From contig OY992839.1 of assembly GCA_963921425.1 (NCBI GenBank), positions 4,466,501 through 4,530,500 of the forward strand: a DNA stretch of 64,000 bases, given 5' to 3'. The translations under genes were made by a program, and so were the position numbers. The DNA is from Dryas octopetala. Its lineage: Eukaryota; Streptophyta; Magnoliopsida; Rosales; Rosaceae. This document shows positions 1 to 12,694 of this stretch, one piece after another; the first letter of the stretch is position 1, and each line of letters begins with the position of its first letter. A model generated the notes under the pieces. The model was not told where the DNA came from. It worked only from the letters and a program-made list of their open reading frames with translations, and did not search any database.

Positions 1-1455
1 TTCTAATCTCCCCTCACACACCTCCCACTTCTTCTTTTTTTTTTTTTTTTCTTTTTTTTGCAATTAAATAAAGACATTCTTTTGTCAAATATGACATTTG
101 TCACATTTCTTCTTTTTATTTTATTTTTGTTTGTCTGAACACTAAATTAAAAAAGCACACGGTTTTGATGAAAGGGTAAAGTCACCGAGTTGACCCGCCG
201 GTAGATCCGCGGTGAAAGGTAATTTTCCAGAGTTATGGGATTTAAATGGTTCCGAGAATGGGGAGTGCGATGTGCGAGTGATTGGTGCGTGTATGACACG
301 CGCGGTAAAAGGCGGTGGGGGTGGGTGTGAGGTTGTTTGGTCAAAATTTTCCAGCTGATTTTTCTGGGAGATAAATCTAAAATCGTGGCTGCTACATTTA
401 GACAGGTTCATTCATTCATGTCAGTCAGAGGCGGTTGTTTGATTCTCTGAACAGCCTTCTTATAGTATGGACTCCATAATTATTCCAAGTTTTTTTAAGA
501 AAACAAAAATTAAAAAATTAAAAAGATTGATAATCATGAACAATTGTAAGCAACTTTTCAAGCCTTGGAATAATTTCTTTTCTAACACCCAATAAAAGTT
601 GCAAACTTGCAATCATGAAATTTCTATATATTTTATATATGAAAGGGTGATTAACTTCCAATAAATGTTCTTTATGCCTACTCAAAGAAAATAATGAGAT
701 TACACATTATGTCCTCATTTATTTATTTTCTCTTTTTTAAGCTTCAATAAATTGAAATTAAATTATTCTGATCATTGTTGATAGGTTTGGTTATGACCAC
801 CTAACCATTACAATACCATCATCCACTAAAAGGGGATGAGGCGACTAGGGAGGGGGATAAAAATGATGATTACATTTTTTTTTTTTTTGTCTTGAAAATT
901 TATGATTCTATTTAAGATTAGAAAATCAATAGTTGTGAATGATCTGAACAAATCTTATTGTATCACCAAGATAGATTATGCAAGCAATGGCTCGCGTCTT
1001 ATCTTAATATGAGATATTTGCATGATCTTTCAAAAATTATGGAGTCAAAATTGATAGTTGATATCTTTGTGCTGATATTGTGATTATTACCAAAAATAAT
1101 ATTTTTAGGTATAAGCGATGAGAAATCATACTTAGCAAATATTATTGGTATCACTAAGATAATATCTTTATAACGTCATACACCGTTGATGAAACATTAA
1201 CTTTTACTAATTAATGTAATTTAAATATAGGTTCATTGATTTTAACTATTAAATTTCAATAATTTTTTAGTTTAGGTACCAAAATTAAATATCATTTTAG
1301 ATTAAGTACTAATTGAAAAGTCAAACAAAATAATAAAATAAAAGATATTAGAATTTACAAATATTACATTACATGCCACTACAATAGAAAAATAAAAATA
1401 AAATTATATCACAAATATTACATTAATTTATACTATATTGTATTAAAAAAAAATC

Positions 1456-1717
1456 AATCCAGTCACAATTTAACTATGACTGTCTTGGTAAATTAAAAAA
1501 GACAATTCACACCACTATACTATGTATTATTTTGAGTAAAAATATTGTTTTGACCTCTATTTATACTATATTATAGTATAATTTCTCTAAAAAAAAATTC
1601 AATGAAGTCACAACTTAACTGTGACTGTTTCACAACTTAGATATGACTGTCGTTCAGTCACAACTAAATTTGAAGTTGTGAGTGTCGTACGTCACAACTA
1701 AATGTGAAGTTGAGACT
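1456..1717. repeat. Cluster of short imperfect palindromic repeats
   Basis: Variants of a motif resembling AGTCACAACTTAACTGTGACT recur at least four times over about 260 bases, in both orientations (GTCACAACT.. and ..AGTTGTGA). The spacing is irregular, so this is not a simple microsatellite. It may be the remains of a transposon terminal repeat or a locally amplified palindrome. No function can be assigned. Confidence 0.5.
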
Positions 1718-2636
1718 ACATTAGCAAATTTTCAAGATAATATAAAAGCATCAAAGGCAATTTTGTCAAAACTTTATAAATTTTAACTAACATCCATCAT
1801 ATGTGGGCAAAATGACAAAAATGTCAAATGAAAAAGGTTCAAATCAAAGGGGTCAACATATTTGTGACCTAATCTAAAAAACTACATTTAAATTTGGTAG
1901 TTCAATTGAAATATTATATAGTTTTCATGCTATACCAAAAAATTATTGAGATTTGATATTTAATCATAATTTTCTATTTAAATATTGTATTGATTTTTCC
2001 GAGAGTTCTAACTGAAGCGACACTCATAGAATGAAGAAATAGTAAATTTTTATATTTGTGTCCTATCTAACGTAAAATAAGTTTTGTAAAATTTTGCACA
2101 TTTCTATCATCATTTTTTTTTTTTGTATAATGGAGGCCTAAGATATGAGAGGGGGAAGGAAGGAGAGGAGCCCTACAAGAGTAGCATTCTTCTATTTTTA
2201 TGGATAAATATGTGGAAAGATTTGGGAGACATGCCCTTTCCCCACCATAAAATAACTGGTGAATGAATTTCCACCATCATGGCATGCTTGCCAGTCATTT
2301 TAAGGTTGAATTATGTGTTAGAAACTTAAAATGGTCAATTCAGAACCCAAAAAGTAAAAGATAATACCCAACCATTCCAAAGCACTTATTATAAAAGGTA
2401 TCTTTAATATCCTGTTGGCTGCTAAGGGAGTCGAAAACCACTCGGGTGGTCCACAGTAAGTCATCAATAACCCAGTCAATCGGTTAAGTGCACATGCTTA
2501 AGCAAATTGTAGAAGAAATTTTACTCTTATTTACAGTCAACTCACTACAACCAAAAAGGATAGGGCAAATCACACACTGCATTAAGGTAAGCTGGTTAAC
2601 AACGCCAGAACATGACTCATTGACTTGACTTGCATA

Positions 2637-2661
2637 CATCATGCATCATGCATCATGCATG
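2637..2661 (+). repeat. Short tandem repeat (CATCATG)3
   Basis: Three perfect copies of the 7-mer CATCATG followed by CATGA. The array creates overlapping CATGCA motifs, the core of the RY element recognised by B3-domain seed regulators. With no gene assigned nearby, a regulatory role is speculative. Confidence 0.7.
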
Positions 2662-3679
2662 ACCCTCACAATCTGACATGAATCTAAGCTCTGTTGAGGA
2701 GCTTAAATATTCAAGTACATCTATGGTATAAAAATTGTATTTATAGATTTATACCCTAGTCTAAGAGTTAAACATGTGTTTGTATGTTATACATGTCCAC
2801 ACCATAACATTTTCCTAAATATCCTACTTATATTAGATTATTAGATGCAGACGCAGTGGTTTTGTGAATATGCAGCATGAACATTGGTTCTTGAGGGTTC
2901 ACATACGTCAGAATCCACAATCTCAGTTTACTATGAAAAGCTTCATAGAAAGCAAAGGCATTCACTTCCTGTTTTTTTTTTTTTTTTTTTTTTTTTTTCA
3001 GCCACAGGCATTCACTTTCTTTTTAACCAAAAAGCATTCACTTTGGCCCTTAAATGTCGGACCGTGTTGCTTGGTTGGCTTTTCAGCCAAAGGCTCTCAT
3101 GAAGTCACAAGTCACAACTTGCATTGCACATACCACGTGCCCTGCACACAAAAAAGCTCCCTAAAAAGCATTGACAATCTAGCCTTTTATAGTCCCAAAC
3201 ACCAGCAATTTGATGTTACAATAGGTTCCATAGTTAATGAGACCATGAAACCCCTTCATGCTACTAGATATGCCTTGTGTTACCAAAAGGAAAACAACAG
3301 TTTTCAAAGTATACAAAATGTCTTTCAAGGCAAAATTCACATCTTATAATTGCTGCTGCACATTAACATAAGCATTCAAAATCTATTTACATCTCACTTA
3401 TGTACCCAAAATTATAGAATCTCATTAACGTAGAGTGCAGATCTTTAGAATATGGATATAACTGAACAATTAATTCAAATGCACCTGTACCAATAATGAA
3501 CTGTAGTCTGTAGCACAAAGAACGGTCAAAGTTGAGAAGTCGTTGACAAATGATAGTATTAGCTGCCTCAAGGAGTGTGACTGGCGTCAATATTTTAACT
3601 GAAGCTATAGAGTCTGATGAATTATCTCACCCTAAAAGAGATTGATCCCATTGAACTGTTGTTTATATTTTCCGTGGTC

Positions 3680-6600
3680 TTAAGCTGAGATGTTAGCTTC
3701 TTCAAGACGCCTGGTAAGCCCTCCACTTGAAGGCCTAAAATATTTTCAAATGGAAGTTACGGAACTTATAATTAGATGAAAGGAGGAAAAAAAAGATTGT
3801 GTCTGTCTGTGTATAAAGTAAAATGCACTTACAATCCACATAGAACTTTAATGGTGTCATAGAAAAACCACTGCAAAGTAACAACAGGGCCAACAAGAGT
3901 AATTCTAACAGGAAGACTTCTAGTAAATAGATTAACAAACCCAATGTTCTTCACAGCCTGAAGAGTGAAGACAAGATATAAAGCCAATACAGTTGATGCT
4001 TTTAACATCAAATAGAAGATGAAACCAAAGAAAGCTTAATTCAAAGGGCTACCTGCATCACATTGTCAGCCTTTTTATTGTAAAGAGAGGATACAATGTT
4101 GTCCGCAGGGTTAGAGACGATGGTACCAACAGCTCCTGCTGCATAGGCTGCTAAACATGTTGCGCCTAGCTGTTGGGCTCTTGAGCAATCTTCTTTTCTA
4201 CTTCTAATAATATTTTGGTAAATCAGATCCACTGAATGCTCAAATGCCGTGAACATTATCATTGAGACTGTCAAAAATTGGATGAACATCAGAAAAGTTA
4301 ATAAAGATTTCCTTCAAATTAACAACGCCATACTAATGTGATTGTCTACTGAATGCTTGATGACAATAACTGAGAAAAGATAACAACTTTGTCAAGCAAT
4401 AAACCCATAAAGCCCATAGCTGATTCCTTGTGTCAGGCAAATCATTACCCTGTTAAATAAGCATATACAATATGTTACTCAGACAACACTGCAAGGGTAT
4501 AATTTTTCAGTCTCATCAAAGTGCCAAAAAGCTCATGTTTCCAATTCTGCACGGATGCAGGACTATTACTTGTTTCCAACCATAACATTCACCCAGAATG
4601 ATTACTGGAAAGTAGGAAGGTTTGGTCAAGGGCAAAACATTTACCTTGAGGTTTTGTGTGAAGAAAAAAGAAAAAACAAAACTAATCAACTACCAGCAAT
4701 GTGATAATGTCAAGTAGCCTTTTGTTCACATTCCTATGTTAGTTAGTAAATTATTTGGTGACATTTTTTATTTAAAAGAATTACATTCCCCTGTATTAAA
4801 TTTCACATGATATTCAACAAGCAATGGAAGATACATCAGAAAATCTGAAAGAAAACTATAAAGTATACGCAGCCAAAAGAAGTCAACACGCCTATTAAAA
4901 ATGAACCACGCTACTACCTACTAGCAACAATGGAGCTTTGTATATACATATATGGCCAACAAGCAACAATCACCATGTTTTCACACTGTTATTTGACAGA
5001 TATAATCAATAGGGTTGCACAGTTATAGGCTGGCTAATGGGATGCTATTCCATTATTTAAGTGATGAGATGACATGAACCTCAAAACTGCCATATCAAGA
5101 TAGCATACCACACCCTTGAAATTCTAATGTGGCAAACCATCCAAAAATATCTTTTTATCCATAAGCTGGATTCTACCAAACAAGCAAATGAAAATTTTAA
5201 TAATACAGAGATATAGATATATTACATGGAAGATTTCGACCCCAAAGTGGAAAAAGTCCTCTGTAAAAGCTGCAGTCATAGATAAGCCAGTAAGGATACT
5301 TGTGAAAAAAAATGAGAAAATAATCAATTTTTTGGGGTAACTTACCCAGCTAGCCCTTCAGTTGAGTATAGCTTTGGAAACCCATCCACCAAGCCCTTTG
5401 CAAAGAAGGGCTGTGTTTGAACCCGGACTTTGACGGCTTCAAAAGGACAGAGAGCCACATCCGCAAATACTTGAGCAGATGCACTGCTGAGAAAGAATAT
5501 AACACTCCTGTTTTGATCTTTCAATACATCAGAGTAAAGCTTCTTAAAGTATTCGTACAGACCAAATCTGCAGCCACCCTGAACACCATATCCAAAAAGC
5601 TTTCCAGACCAACCTCTCCAAAGGGAAGAAGGGCCTTGTTCTCTCCAGAGAGTAGAAAAGCCTGAAGCCATTTTGTTATATTTGACTGGGTTTACCTAAA
5701 GTAAAAAAAACAAAAAAAAACTAATATTAGACCATTTTTAATTTCTAAAAAGAATTAAGTCTCGACTGGTTTACAACAAGCAGATAGAAACTTCGGGAGA
5801 CCAATCCCTTGAAAACATCAATTTAAATCCATCAGTAATGGAAATGGAATATATGGTAAGTTGCACTTGAAGATATGAGCTAAAGCACCAGAAGAATTAT
5901 GCGCATGGAAAGCTATGTAGTTTTTTGTAATGAATCTGTGACCCATTCCCCTTTTTGGCAACTTCTATTCCTTAAATACATATTTACTTTATCTATACAG
6001 AGGCATTGACTAGATTTTTCACACACTAAAAGAAGGCTTGAAACTTGATGTCTTACTATGCTAAACAGTAACATAATTTCTCTCACGCCAATCCTTGCAT
6101 ATACTACCAATTTATCACAATCTACCACTAAAACCCACAATCAATAGAATAAATAAAGAATACAGGAATCTCAGCGGCTAGTTTATTACTATTAGACACT
6201 TGGCCACACATTTCACTACACTAATGCATAGCATAAGCACAAAAGTGAGAAAAATATAAGACCGGAGCTGTGAAAACATGAACCTTGTTCTAATATTCAA
6301 CTCAATAACAAACAACAAAACGAGGAATTGAATGATAACTATGATCCCGAACAGGACAACAGTTACAAGGACCTACAAAATAAACCCATAAACATTGAAC
6401 AATATTAAAAAAACCTTCCTTCAACTTCCATGAGCAAACAGCAAGCAATGTCAGACAAAGTAACAAAAACCCACCAAACATTTGTCACCAAACCAATCAA
6501 ACATACATGTCACCACCCAATCAGCACCAGAGAAAAAGGGTTAAACAAGCTAAACTACAAGAAAACCCAGAAAGAATCAATGGACTTAACCACTCAAACC

Positions 6601-6771
6601 AACCTGCATATTAACTTTCAACACATCAAGAGGCGTGATTGCGAGATGGGTAGTGCCAGCACTGAGCATTCCTCCAACAGTGCACAGCCCATAATACGCA
6701 GGCGAAAACTCCTCACACAACCTCCCTTCAACCCCCCACCTCATTTTCCTCTCTCCCGTTCGCACATTCAT
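3680..6771 (-). CDS. PHT3;3: Mitochondrial phosphate carrier, PHT3;3/MPT1 type
   Basis: Imports inorganic phosphate across the inner mitochondrial membrane for ATP synthesis (mitochondrial carrier family). Six exons join in phase: 6604-6771, 5346-5695, 5226-5269, 4053-4267, 3833-3957 and 3680-3734. All introns are GT-AG. The product is about 318 aa from the first in-frame ATG (6771), or 309 aa from the next (6744), which equals the length I recall for Arabidopsis At2g17270, so the second ATG may be the true start. Visible family hallmarks are GGMLSAGTTHLAITPLDVLK (first carrier repeat, PxD motif), LCPFEAVKVRVQTQP (second) and SNPADNIVSSLYN (third), with the usual six-helix layout. Exon 3 is only 44 nt (encoding YRGLFPLWGRNLP) and is easily missed. 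No inactivating change was seen, so it is probably functional. Confidence 0.93.
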
Positions 6772-7521
6772 TCCTCTAAGCTCCACGTCCAAAACGACCG
6801 GACCCCATTTCACAAATCGCCGATTGGAGCCAAATGTCAAACAGCTGCTGTGCAACAGAGAAAGAGACGACGAAGCTTACTTGGTAGTTGTTGCTAGGGC
6901 ATTGGAGAATATAAGTCCTAAAGTGTATGGGAAGGAGGTTCTGTGGTTACGTGTCAGTGGGGCTTTGAACAAAGCTCGAGATGCCATGGACGACTTGTTT
7001 CTCTCGCCACCAATACGTCCACGTTTACGGTTCCAAATACATGGCTTTGGTTTAATTAACGCAACCAAAAAAAAAAAACCATTGTTGCCCTTTCTCGTGA
7101 GTCGTGACCAATCAGCCAAATACATACCCATCAATGACATGTAGTTGCTGCCATAGTGCCATGGCTGTAGGGTACCGGACCAAAAACGGGTGCCGGGCTG
7201 GGACTAAATTCTAAAGCTATTGGGCTTTGGGCCTTGGCCTTTCGCTCGTAACCCAATGGGATAGTACATCAAGGGAGTGTGATTTTATTAAGTGGTGCTA
7301 TATACACATTCTTTTGCTTACACATCATCTTGATCTTTTTTTTTTGGCCAGGGACATAATCTTGATCTAATCTGTAAAAGACTTAAATTTTATTTTTGGT
7401 TTATATAGTTTCAATTGTTATAATTTTGATTGGTAGTTTACAAATTGTTGTAATTCAATATCACATTAACATTTTGTCAATTAATTTATTAAATTAGTCA
7501 TTTAATTACTAATAAAACCTT
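6772..7521. other. Promoter/leader region of the phosphate carrier
   Basis: This lies immediately upstream of the minus-strand phosphate carrier and is GC-richer than the flanks. A minus-strand frame around 6885-7000 contains an Arg/Ser/Thr-rich stretch starting MASRALFKAP that looks like a targeting peptide. It does not splice in frame to the carrier in any way I can find, so I treat it as 5' UTR or promoter. The rest is AT-rich DNA with no recognised feature. Confidence 0.45.
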
Positions 7522-7854
7522 ATGTCTGTTATGAATAACGATTGTTCATGCCCCTTCTCCACATCGTCTACCCCCTCCAAGATAGCAATGAAGCAGAGAG
7601 TTTTGGTACATCACACCAACACCAAATGTCAGCCTAGAATTTTGTATCTTAAAGATGATGGAAGCGTTGAAGAATACGTACTTGCTCCTCCCTTCCCTGA
7701 CGATAGGCTTCTCCAAGTCTTAGGGTGCTCCAGGGGAATTGTCTACTTCAAGGATCAAGAGCACAGTATGCTTTATCTCTGGCACCCCAGCAAGAATCAA
7801 GTACTTGAAGAGATCAGCGTAGGCAATGAATGTGAAGGGATGGCCTATGGCTTT
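7522..7854 (+). pseudogene. F-box-associated-domain protein fragment (relic)
   Basis: The translation contains a segment (GIVYFKDQEHSMLYLWHPS) with the hydrophobic and aromatic pattern of the first blades of plant F-box-associated or kelch-type repeats, where a phrase like LYLWNPST is typical. There is no F-box at the N terminus and no continuation downstream: after about 7854 the frame runs into AT-rich sequence and stops at 8004. I read it as a truncated copy of an F-box substrate-adaptor gene. It could instead be one exon of a larger gene with a donor near 7860 (TTTGTGAGAG), but no following exon was found. Family assignment is tentative. Confidence 0.4.
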
Positions 7855-8004
7855 GGCTGTTTCTTTGTGAGAGCCGACTTTATGATGGTAAGGTTGGCTC
7901 CATCATCCCCTCTCCAACTGGGTAAGGGGACAAAAAAGATGAGACTTGAAGGTTTATTGGAGTTGAAATATAAATGTTTAATTTTCACCAATATTTTACA
8001 ATAG

Positions 8005-11000
8005 TGTCTAAAAGTGTTTTTTTTTTTTTTTTCTTTTTCTATCATTAAAAAAATAGTACAAAATTATCAATTTGTATACATATACATATATTAAATTCTC
8101 ATATAATTAGCATGAATAGACACATTATTTAAATGATACTACACCCAAAATATATTCATAAGAATAATTTGTGGATTCATACGATATTTATAATTAGAGT
8201 TTATTTATTATGAGTATGTTAAAAAATTATTGTTGGAATATTATGTTTACACATTTGTTGCACTAATCATTATCATCGTTTCTTTATGTAATGCCTAGTT
8301 CTTTAATATAAAATTTCTTGTTTGATTTAATAAAGGGATTTTATTTAAGAAATTGGGCTCTTCAGTATGGTTCTTAAAAGAAAAGAAACTATAAGAATAA
8401 ATTATCAATGGTTGTTGTTTTTTGCAAGTACAAATGTGGAGGAAAATTTCCATACAAAAAGTTGGGTTACCAATAAGATACAAAATAATTGAGTTCACAT
8501 AAACCCAATAAAAAAAACAATATGATGAATTAAATACAAAAAATAATAATAAATTTGTATTACCAATAACCATAAAGAATAAATATTCAAAATTTCAAAT
8601 GATGTTTTGAGATTTGAGTTAGGTGGCATTTGATTTACCCGTGACATTCACGAGAATAATAAAAAAATATAATTACAAGCAACAAATATGCTCAATACAT
8701 TGGTAATCAAACAATTATATTGAATTTTGTTTTTTTGTTTTTTGTTTTTAATTTGCAGGGGCCATAAACCCTCTTTAGTCCCTTCTACGTTCCATCTCTG
8801 GGTTCACATTGGGCTTTTGGCTTTTGACCTTTGGCTCTTAGCCCAGCCCAATAGAGTATTACATCATATAGTTGCTACGAGTCGCTCTCGAGAGTGAATG
8901 ACTCAATGACCATAGCAAATCCGGCTCCGCAGTGGGCCAAGCGCTTGGTAGTATGAATTTTTCCGGCTCAGATTGTCCGACACGTGGTTTGTCGGTTTGA
9001 ATTTTAGATATCAAAATTGAAAAAAACTCATTTTAAAATATTTTTTTCAACACTGGGTGTAGTGATGAAATTTTTAGGTTCATACATTCCCCTTAAATTT
9101 ATGGGGAAAGGTCCAAATTCTTGCCTGGGCCTGCGCTATTGTCTTTAATCATAGACCCACGTAGCCTGTCCCATTCTCTCACATAAGAAATAGGATTTAT
9201 TTCGTACCTAAATTTTAATCTTTATTTTAATATGGTACCTAAATTTTTATTTGTTTCAATTAAGTATTTAAATTTTTATTTTGTGTTTAATAGGTACTAA
9301 AATGAATTTCTGTTAAAATTGTCAACAAAAGTTAAGGGCAATATAGTCAAAATATATTTTAATTATTTTCTTTATATGTTTAAAATTATAAAAAAAAAAA
9401 ACACAACAAACAAAAAAAATAAAAAATTATAATTAAAATATAAATTTTTTGAAGTGACCATATTGTCCCTAACTTCTGTTAACAATTTTAACATAAATTC
9501 ACATAGGTATCTATTAGATACAAAATAAAAGTTTAGGTACTCAATTGAGACAAATAAAAGTTTAGGTACCACATTAAGACAATAATCAAAGTTTAGGGTT
9601 TAGGTACTAAATATGAAAAAAAAAAAAAAAAACCCTAAGAATATTGATCATTCTAGTATGGAACTATCAACTATGGATACTATTTTTTTTATTTTTTATT
9701 TTGTGTTCCCTCTATTTGTTTTTTTACTATAGTTTCTTTTTAAATAATGTTTTGTACCATTTTTTTTATTTGGGTTTTCTACTATCATTTCATATTGAAA
9801 TAGTTGGGATTTGGTAGAGGGTTGAATTGGTACATTACTAAAATATATAGTGATATAAATAATAATGTTATTAGTAGTTGATAGGGTAACTGAGTTGGAA
9901 GGGCTGTAAAATTGCCTCCTACACTTAAATTTGGCTCCCCTATCCCTAACCAAAATAAAAAAGTAACATTATTGTTGGTATGTACTATTAAATCCATCCC
10001 AATCAATAACTTATTTGATTGTTGCACTATGTTTTACTTTCAATGCCCTTTAATCTCTTTTTCTCTAAAAAAAAAAATTACATTGTAAACACTGAATTAA
10101 ATGGAGATTAAAGAGAGAATTGAACAATAATACTTATAGACAACTTGTCACTCAATATAATCCATCCACCACCAAAGAGGTTTTTTATTTTTTTTATTTT
10201 TGAGAAGCATCACCAAAGAGGTAAGAAGTAGAAATTTAGAAAACAAGCCAAAGACTAGAAAGTTCACTCAATATTTTGGATGATGGAATACATGCAAATG
10301 GACCCTTTGTAACCATTAACCAATGATTAGCCAAGGAATTTAATTAGAAATATATTTGAGAAGCTAAAACGTCACAATACTATCTAAAATGCAAAGCAAA
10401 TGAAAAACATATGCTAGACAACCAAACCAGAACATGTTATGGAAAACCAAAAGATAAAGCATGTGATGGAAACCAAAATATACGCCTCCTCATCTTTAGC
10501 AACCATCCAGATTTGGTGTCAATTGTAATAACCCTTCTTAAGAAAACCAAGCCTGATGCCAATTGAATATCGCTTAATTAGCTGCACCTTTTCCTATAAG
10601 ATTGATTAACCATCTCCAATGTAAATATAACACATCTAACACTTTGCCATGACAACTATTTATATTTGAAATTTCATAATAAAACTAGTAGTCACATGGA
10701 AAATGAGATTTCATCCACTAGAGAATCTATGACTCAAAGGGTAACTTATATCTATAACAAATGAAATATAAAATCATAATTTTTTTTTGGTGAACAGTGA
10801 ACTAAAAAATCATCAAATTTAACATTGCATAATGATAATAAGTTAATAACAATCTCAGATCAAACTAAAAAGTGAAATACACTACTTCCCCAGCACATCA
10901 ATTACAAGTCCCACATTCTGACCCCCAAAAACAAAAAACAAACAAAATTTACAAGTCCCACACAAAAGTGGTTTGGAAATTTGACAGACCAACCATGGAA

Positions 11001-12694
11001 TAAGCCCTACAACTTGTTGGGTGCAATGGTGCAACTGCAAATCCTTAATTAATGACTTTGATGCACCAACTATTGTCTAAAAGGTAATACTAACCAAAAC
11101 AATAAAAATCCCGGAAAAGGAAAAAAATAAAGGGGCCAACGGAATAAAATGGAGGGATTGTATTAGTAATTTAGTATTACTTTCCCCTCTTTTTTATTAT
11201 TTTTTCTAAAAAAGAAAAAAGAAAATTTGAAAAGACAAATTTGAGTGTAACTAAACTAATGAGGAGGTGATCCCTGCCTATTGGTTAGTCTTAGAACTAA
11301 ACTACTACAATAGATTCCTCGTCCGCTAGTGGTGTTCCAGTGTTCCACTCCACTACAAGTCTACAATACAACAAGGTAACTGATGATACAACCGATCCGA
11401 TTCAATTCATCTTTCAAATCATTGCTATAATTTATTGCTTTTTCCTTTTTTTATTAAGAAAGATTGATTTCTATAAAAAGAAAGATTGATTTAACTTATC
11501 TCCCATCTGAACAAGTCCATAGTAGTCACCAGATGCCACTGCCATAACCCCAAAACAAAAAAGTTTTTTTTTTTTAATTTTTGTTTGCTAAGATGCTTTT
11601 GCTTTTATTTATTTGTTTATGGTTCTTGTCCAAATGGTAATAATGACATTAATTGAAAGGAAGAATATTCAAGAGCTGCTGAGCTGTGGTAGTGCTGTCT
11701 CTGCTGTGCTGTGTATGCACTAAGCAGCCTCATAGTTTAGAAATTTTACCAAATCTTTAATTTTGGCATATATATATTTTTTTTCAAGTATTTTCTCTTG
11801 GGTTTGCTTTTAGAGCCCTAGACGGCATTGGTTGGTATTCAATCCCCTGAGAGCTCCTACTCCCATCAATGGGGTACTTGGACTGTTCCATGAGAACCCA
11901 TTACTAGCCCCCAGGTACTCTTTGCATTAATACTCACATAGACAGAGCAACTTGTTCATTTGGGTTGTGAAATTTGCTTATAAATTTCAGTTTTTTCCTT
12001 TTTTTTTTCTTTAAAGTTTGAAAGAGAAATTAAATTACAGCGTGTGAAGGGTGATGCAGCAATCTGAGCAGTGTGAGCTGACGTGCTAAGCAAAGAGAGG
12101 AGGACAAGGGCAGGTGTCGAAGACTCACCGCTCTGTTTCCAAAGGGCTTACCTCTGTTTCCCTTGTCTTCTTCTCCTTTTTTACCTTTTCTCTGGGCGAC
12201 TAAGGTCATTTGCTTTTTTTGTTTTTATTTTCATAATTTGGGTTTCATTGTCTTGGAAATTAAGAAAATATCACAACTAAAGGCTTAAGCTTTTTGACGG
12301 CGTCGTTGCTTTTGCAGACAGACACAACAAGCACCCATTAAACGCTTACGTTTGAGCCTTTGAGGTAAACTCAAACCACCTTTGTCTGTTTTCTATTGGG
12401 TTGCCTATGTTTTTCCCTTCTGTTTCACTTTTGGTTTGTTTTGTTGGATGCTATTTAGCCTTTGATCCAATAGTCTAGTATACCTATGTTTCTCTTCTCA
12501 TACAGGTCTTTGGTTATACTGATAGTCTGATAGTGGATCAGTTTGCTGTTAAGATTGTTGAACTGGGTGATCAAGAACTGGTTCGTTTCATTGATCTTTG
12601 ATCTGGGTTTTTGTTGTCTCGCTTGGGTTGATTAATTATTAGTGAGACTTGAAAATTGAGAGGGTAGCAATCGATTTTGAATTTTGAGTGGAAA
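8005..12694. other. Long AT-rich upstream region and leader of the sugar transporter
   Basis: No protein-coding gene was seen. It contains a small Mutator-like element (9193-9635), several poly-A/T runs, and, from about 11.9 kb on, what is probably the transcribed leader of the sugar transporter gene. A likely 5' UTR intron starts near 12365 (TTTGAG|GTAAAC) and ends at an AG between about 12500 and 12690. Long leader introns are common in this family, but this one is inferred from sequence alone. Confidence 0.5.
9193..9635. mobile_element. Small Mutator-like inverted-repeat element (MITE)
   Basis: The two ends form long inverted repeats of roughly 150 bp each. The left arm reads ..GTACCTAAATTTT..TTAACAAAAGTTAAGGG-like sequence, and the right arm reads its reverse complement. 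They are separated by a short AT-rich middle. The arms are clearly related to those of the larger element at 19237-20532 and share the sub-terminal block with GTTAACAATTTTAACA and TTTAGGTACTCAATTGAGAC. Flanking 9-mers TAAGAAATA (9184-9192) and TAAGAATAT (9636-9644) resemble an aged 9-bp target duplication. There is no coding capacity. Confidence 0.75.

Larger units (their letters stand above)
1..3679. other. AT-rich intergenic region without a recognisable gene
   Basis: I see no coding region that resembles a known protein here. The stretch holds homopolymer runs (a long T run near 2972-2998 and others near 40 and 870), a cluster of short palindromic repeats (1456-1717) and a small tandem repeat (2637-2661). 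Around 150-440 the minus strand is GC-richer and carries a short proline-rich reading frame. This could be promoter or leader of a gene lying left of the window, but nothing confirms that. The right end, up to 3679, probably contains the 3' UTR of the phosphate carrier. Confidence 0.5.

Noticed and set aside
2864-3349. 161-codon frame with a poly-Phe run
   Set aside because: The run is a poly-T tract; the flanking peptide has no family resemblance.
4268-5345. Apparent loss of a conserved segment of the phosphate carrier (possible pseudogene)
   Set aside because: A 44-nt exon at 5226-5269 with correct splice sites and phase encodes exactly the missing YRGLFPLWGRNLP, so the gene is intact.
6772-6855. 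Upstream extension of the phosphate carrier from 6855
   Set aside because: It would start at TTG. The first in-frame ATG is at 6771.
6877-7140. Targeting-peptide-like frame upstream of the phosphate carrier
   Set aside because: No splice path joins it in frame to the carrier or to any other exon, so it is more likely leader sequence.
12083-12280. 65-codon frame in the sugar transporter leader (possible uORF)
   Set aside because: It starts at GTG and has no ATG in good context, so it is not a convincing uORF.
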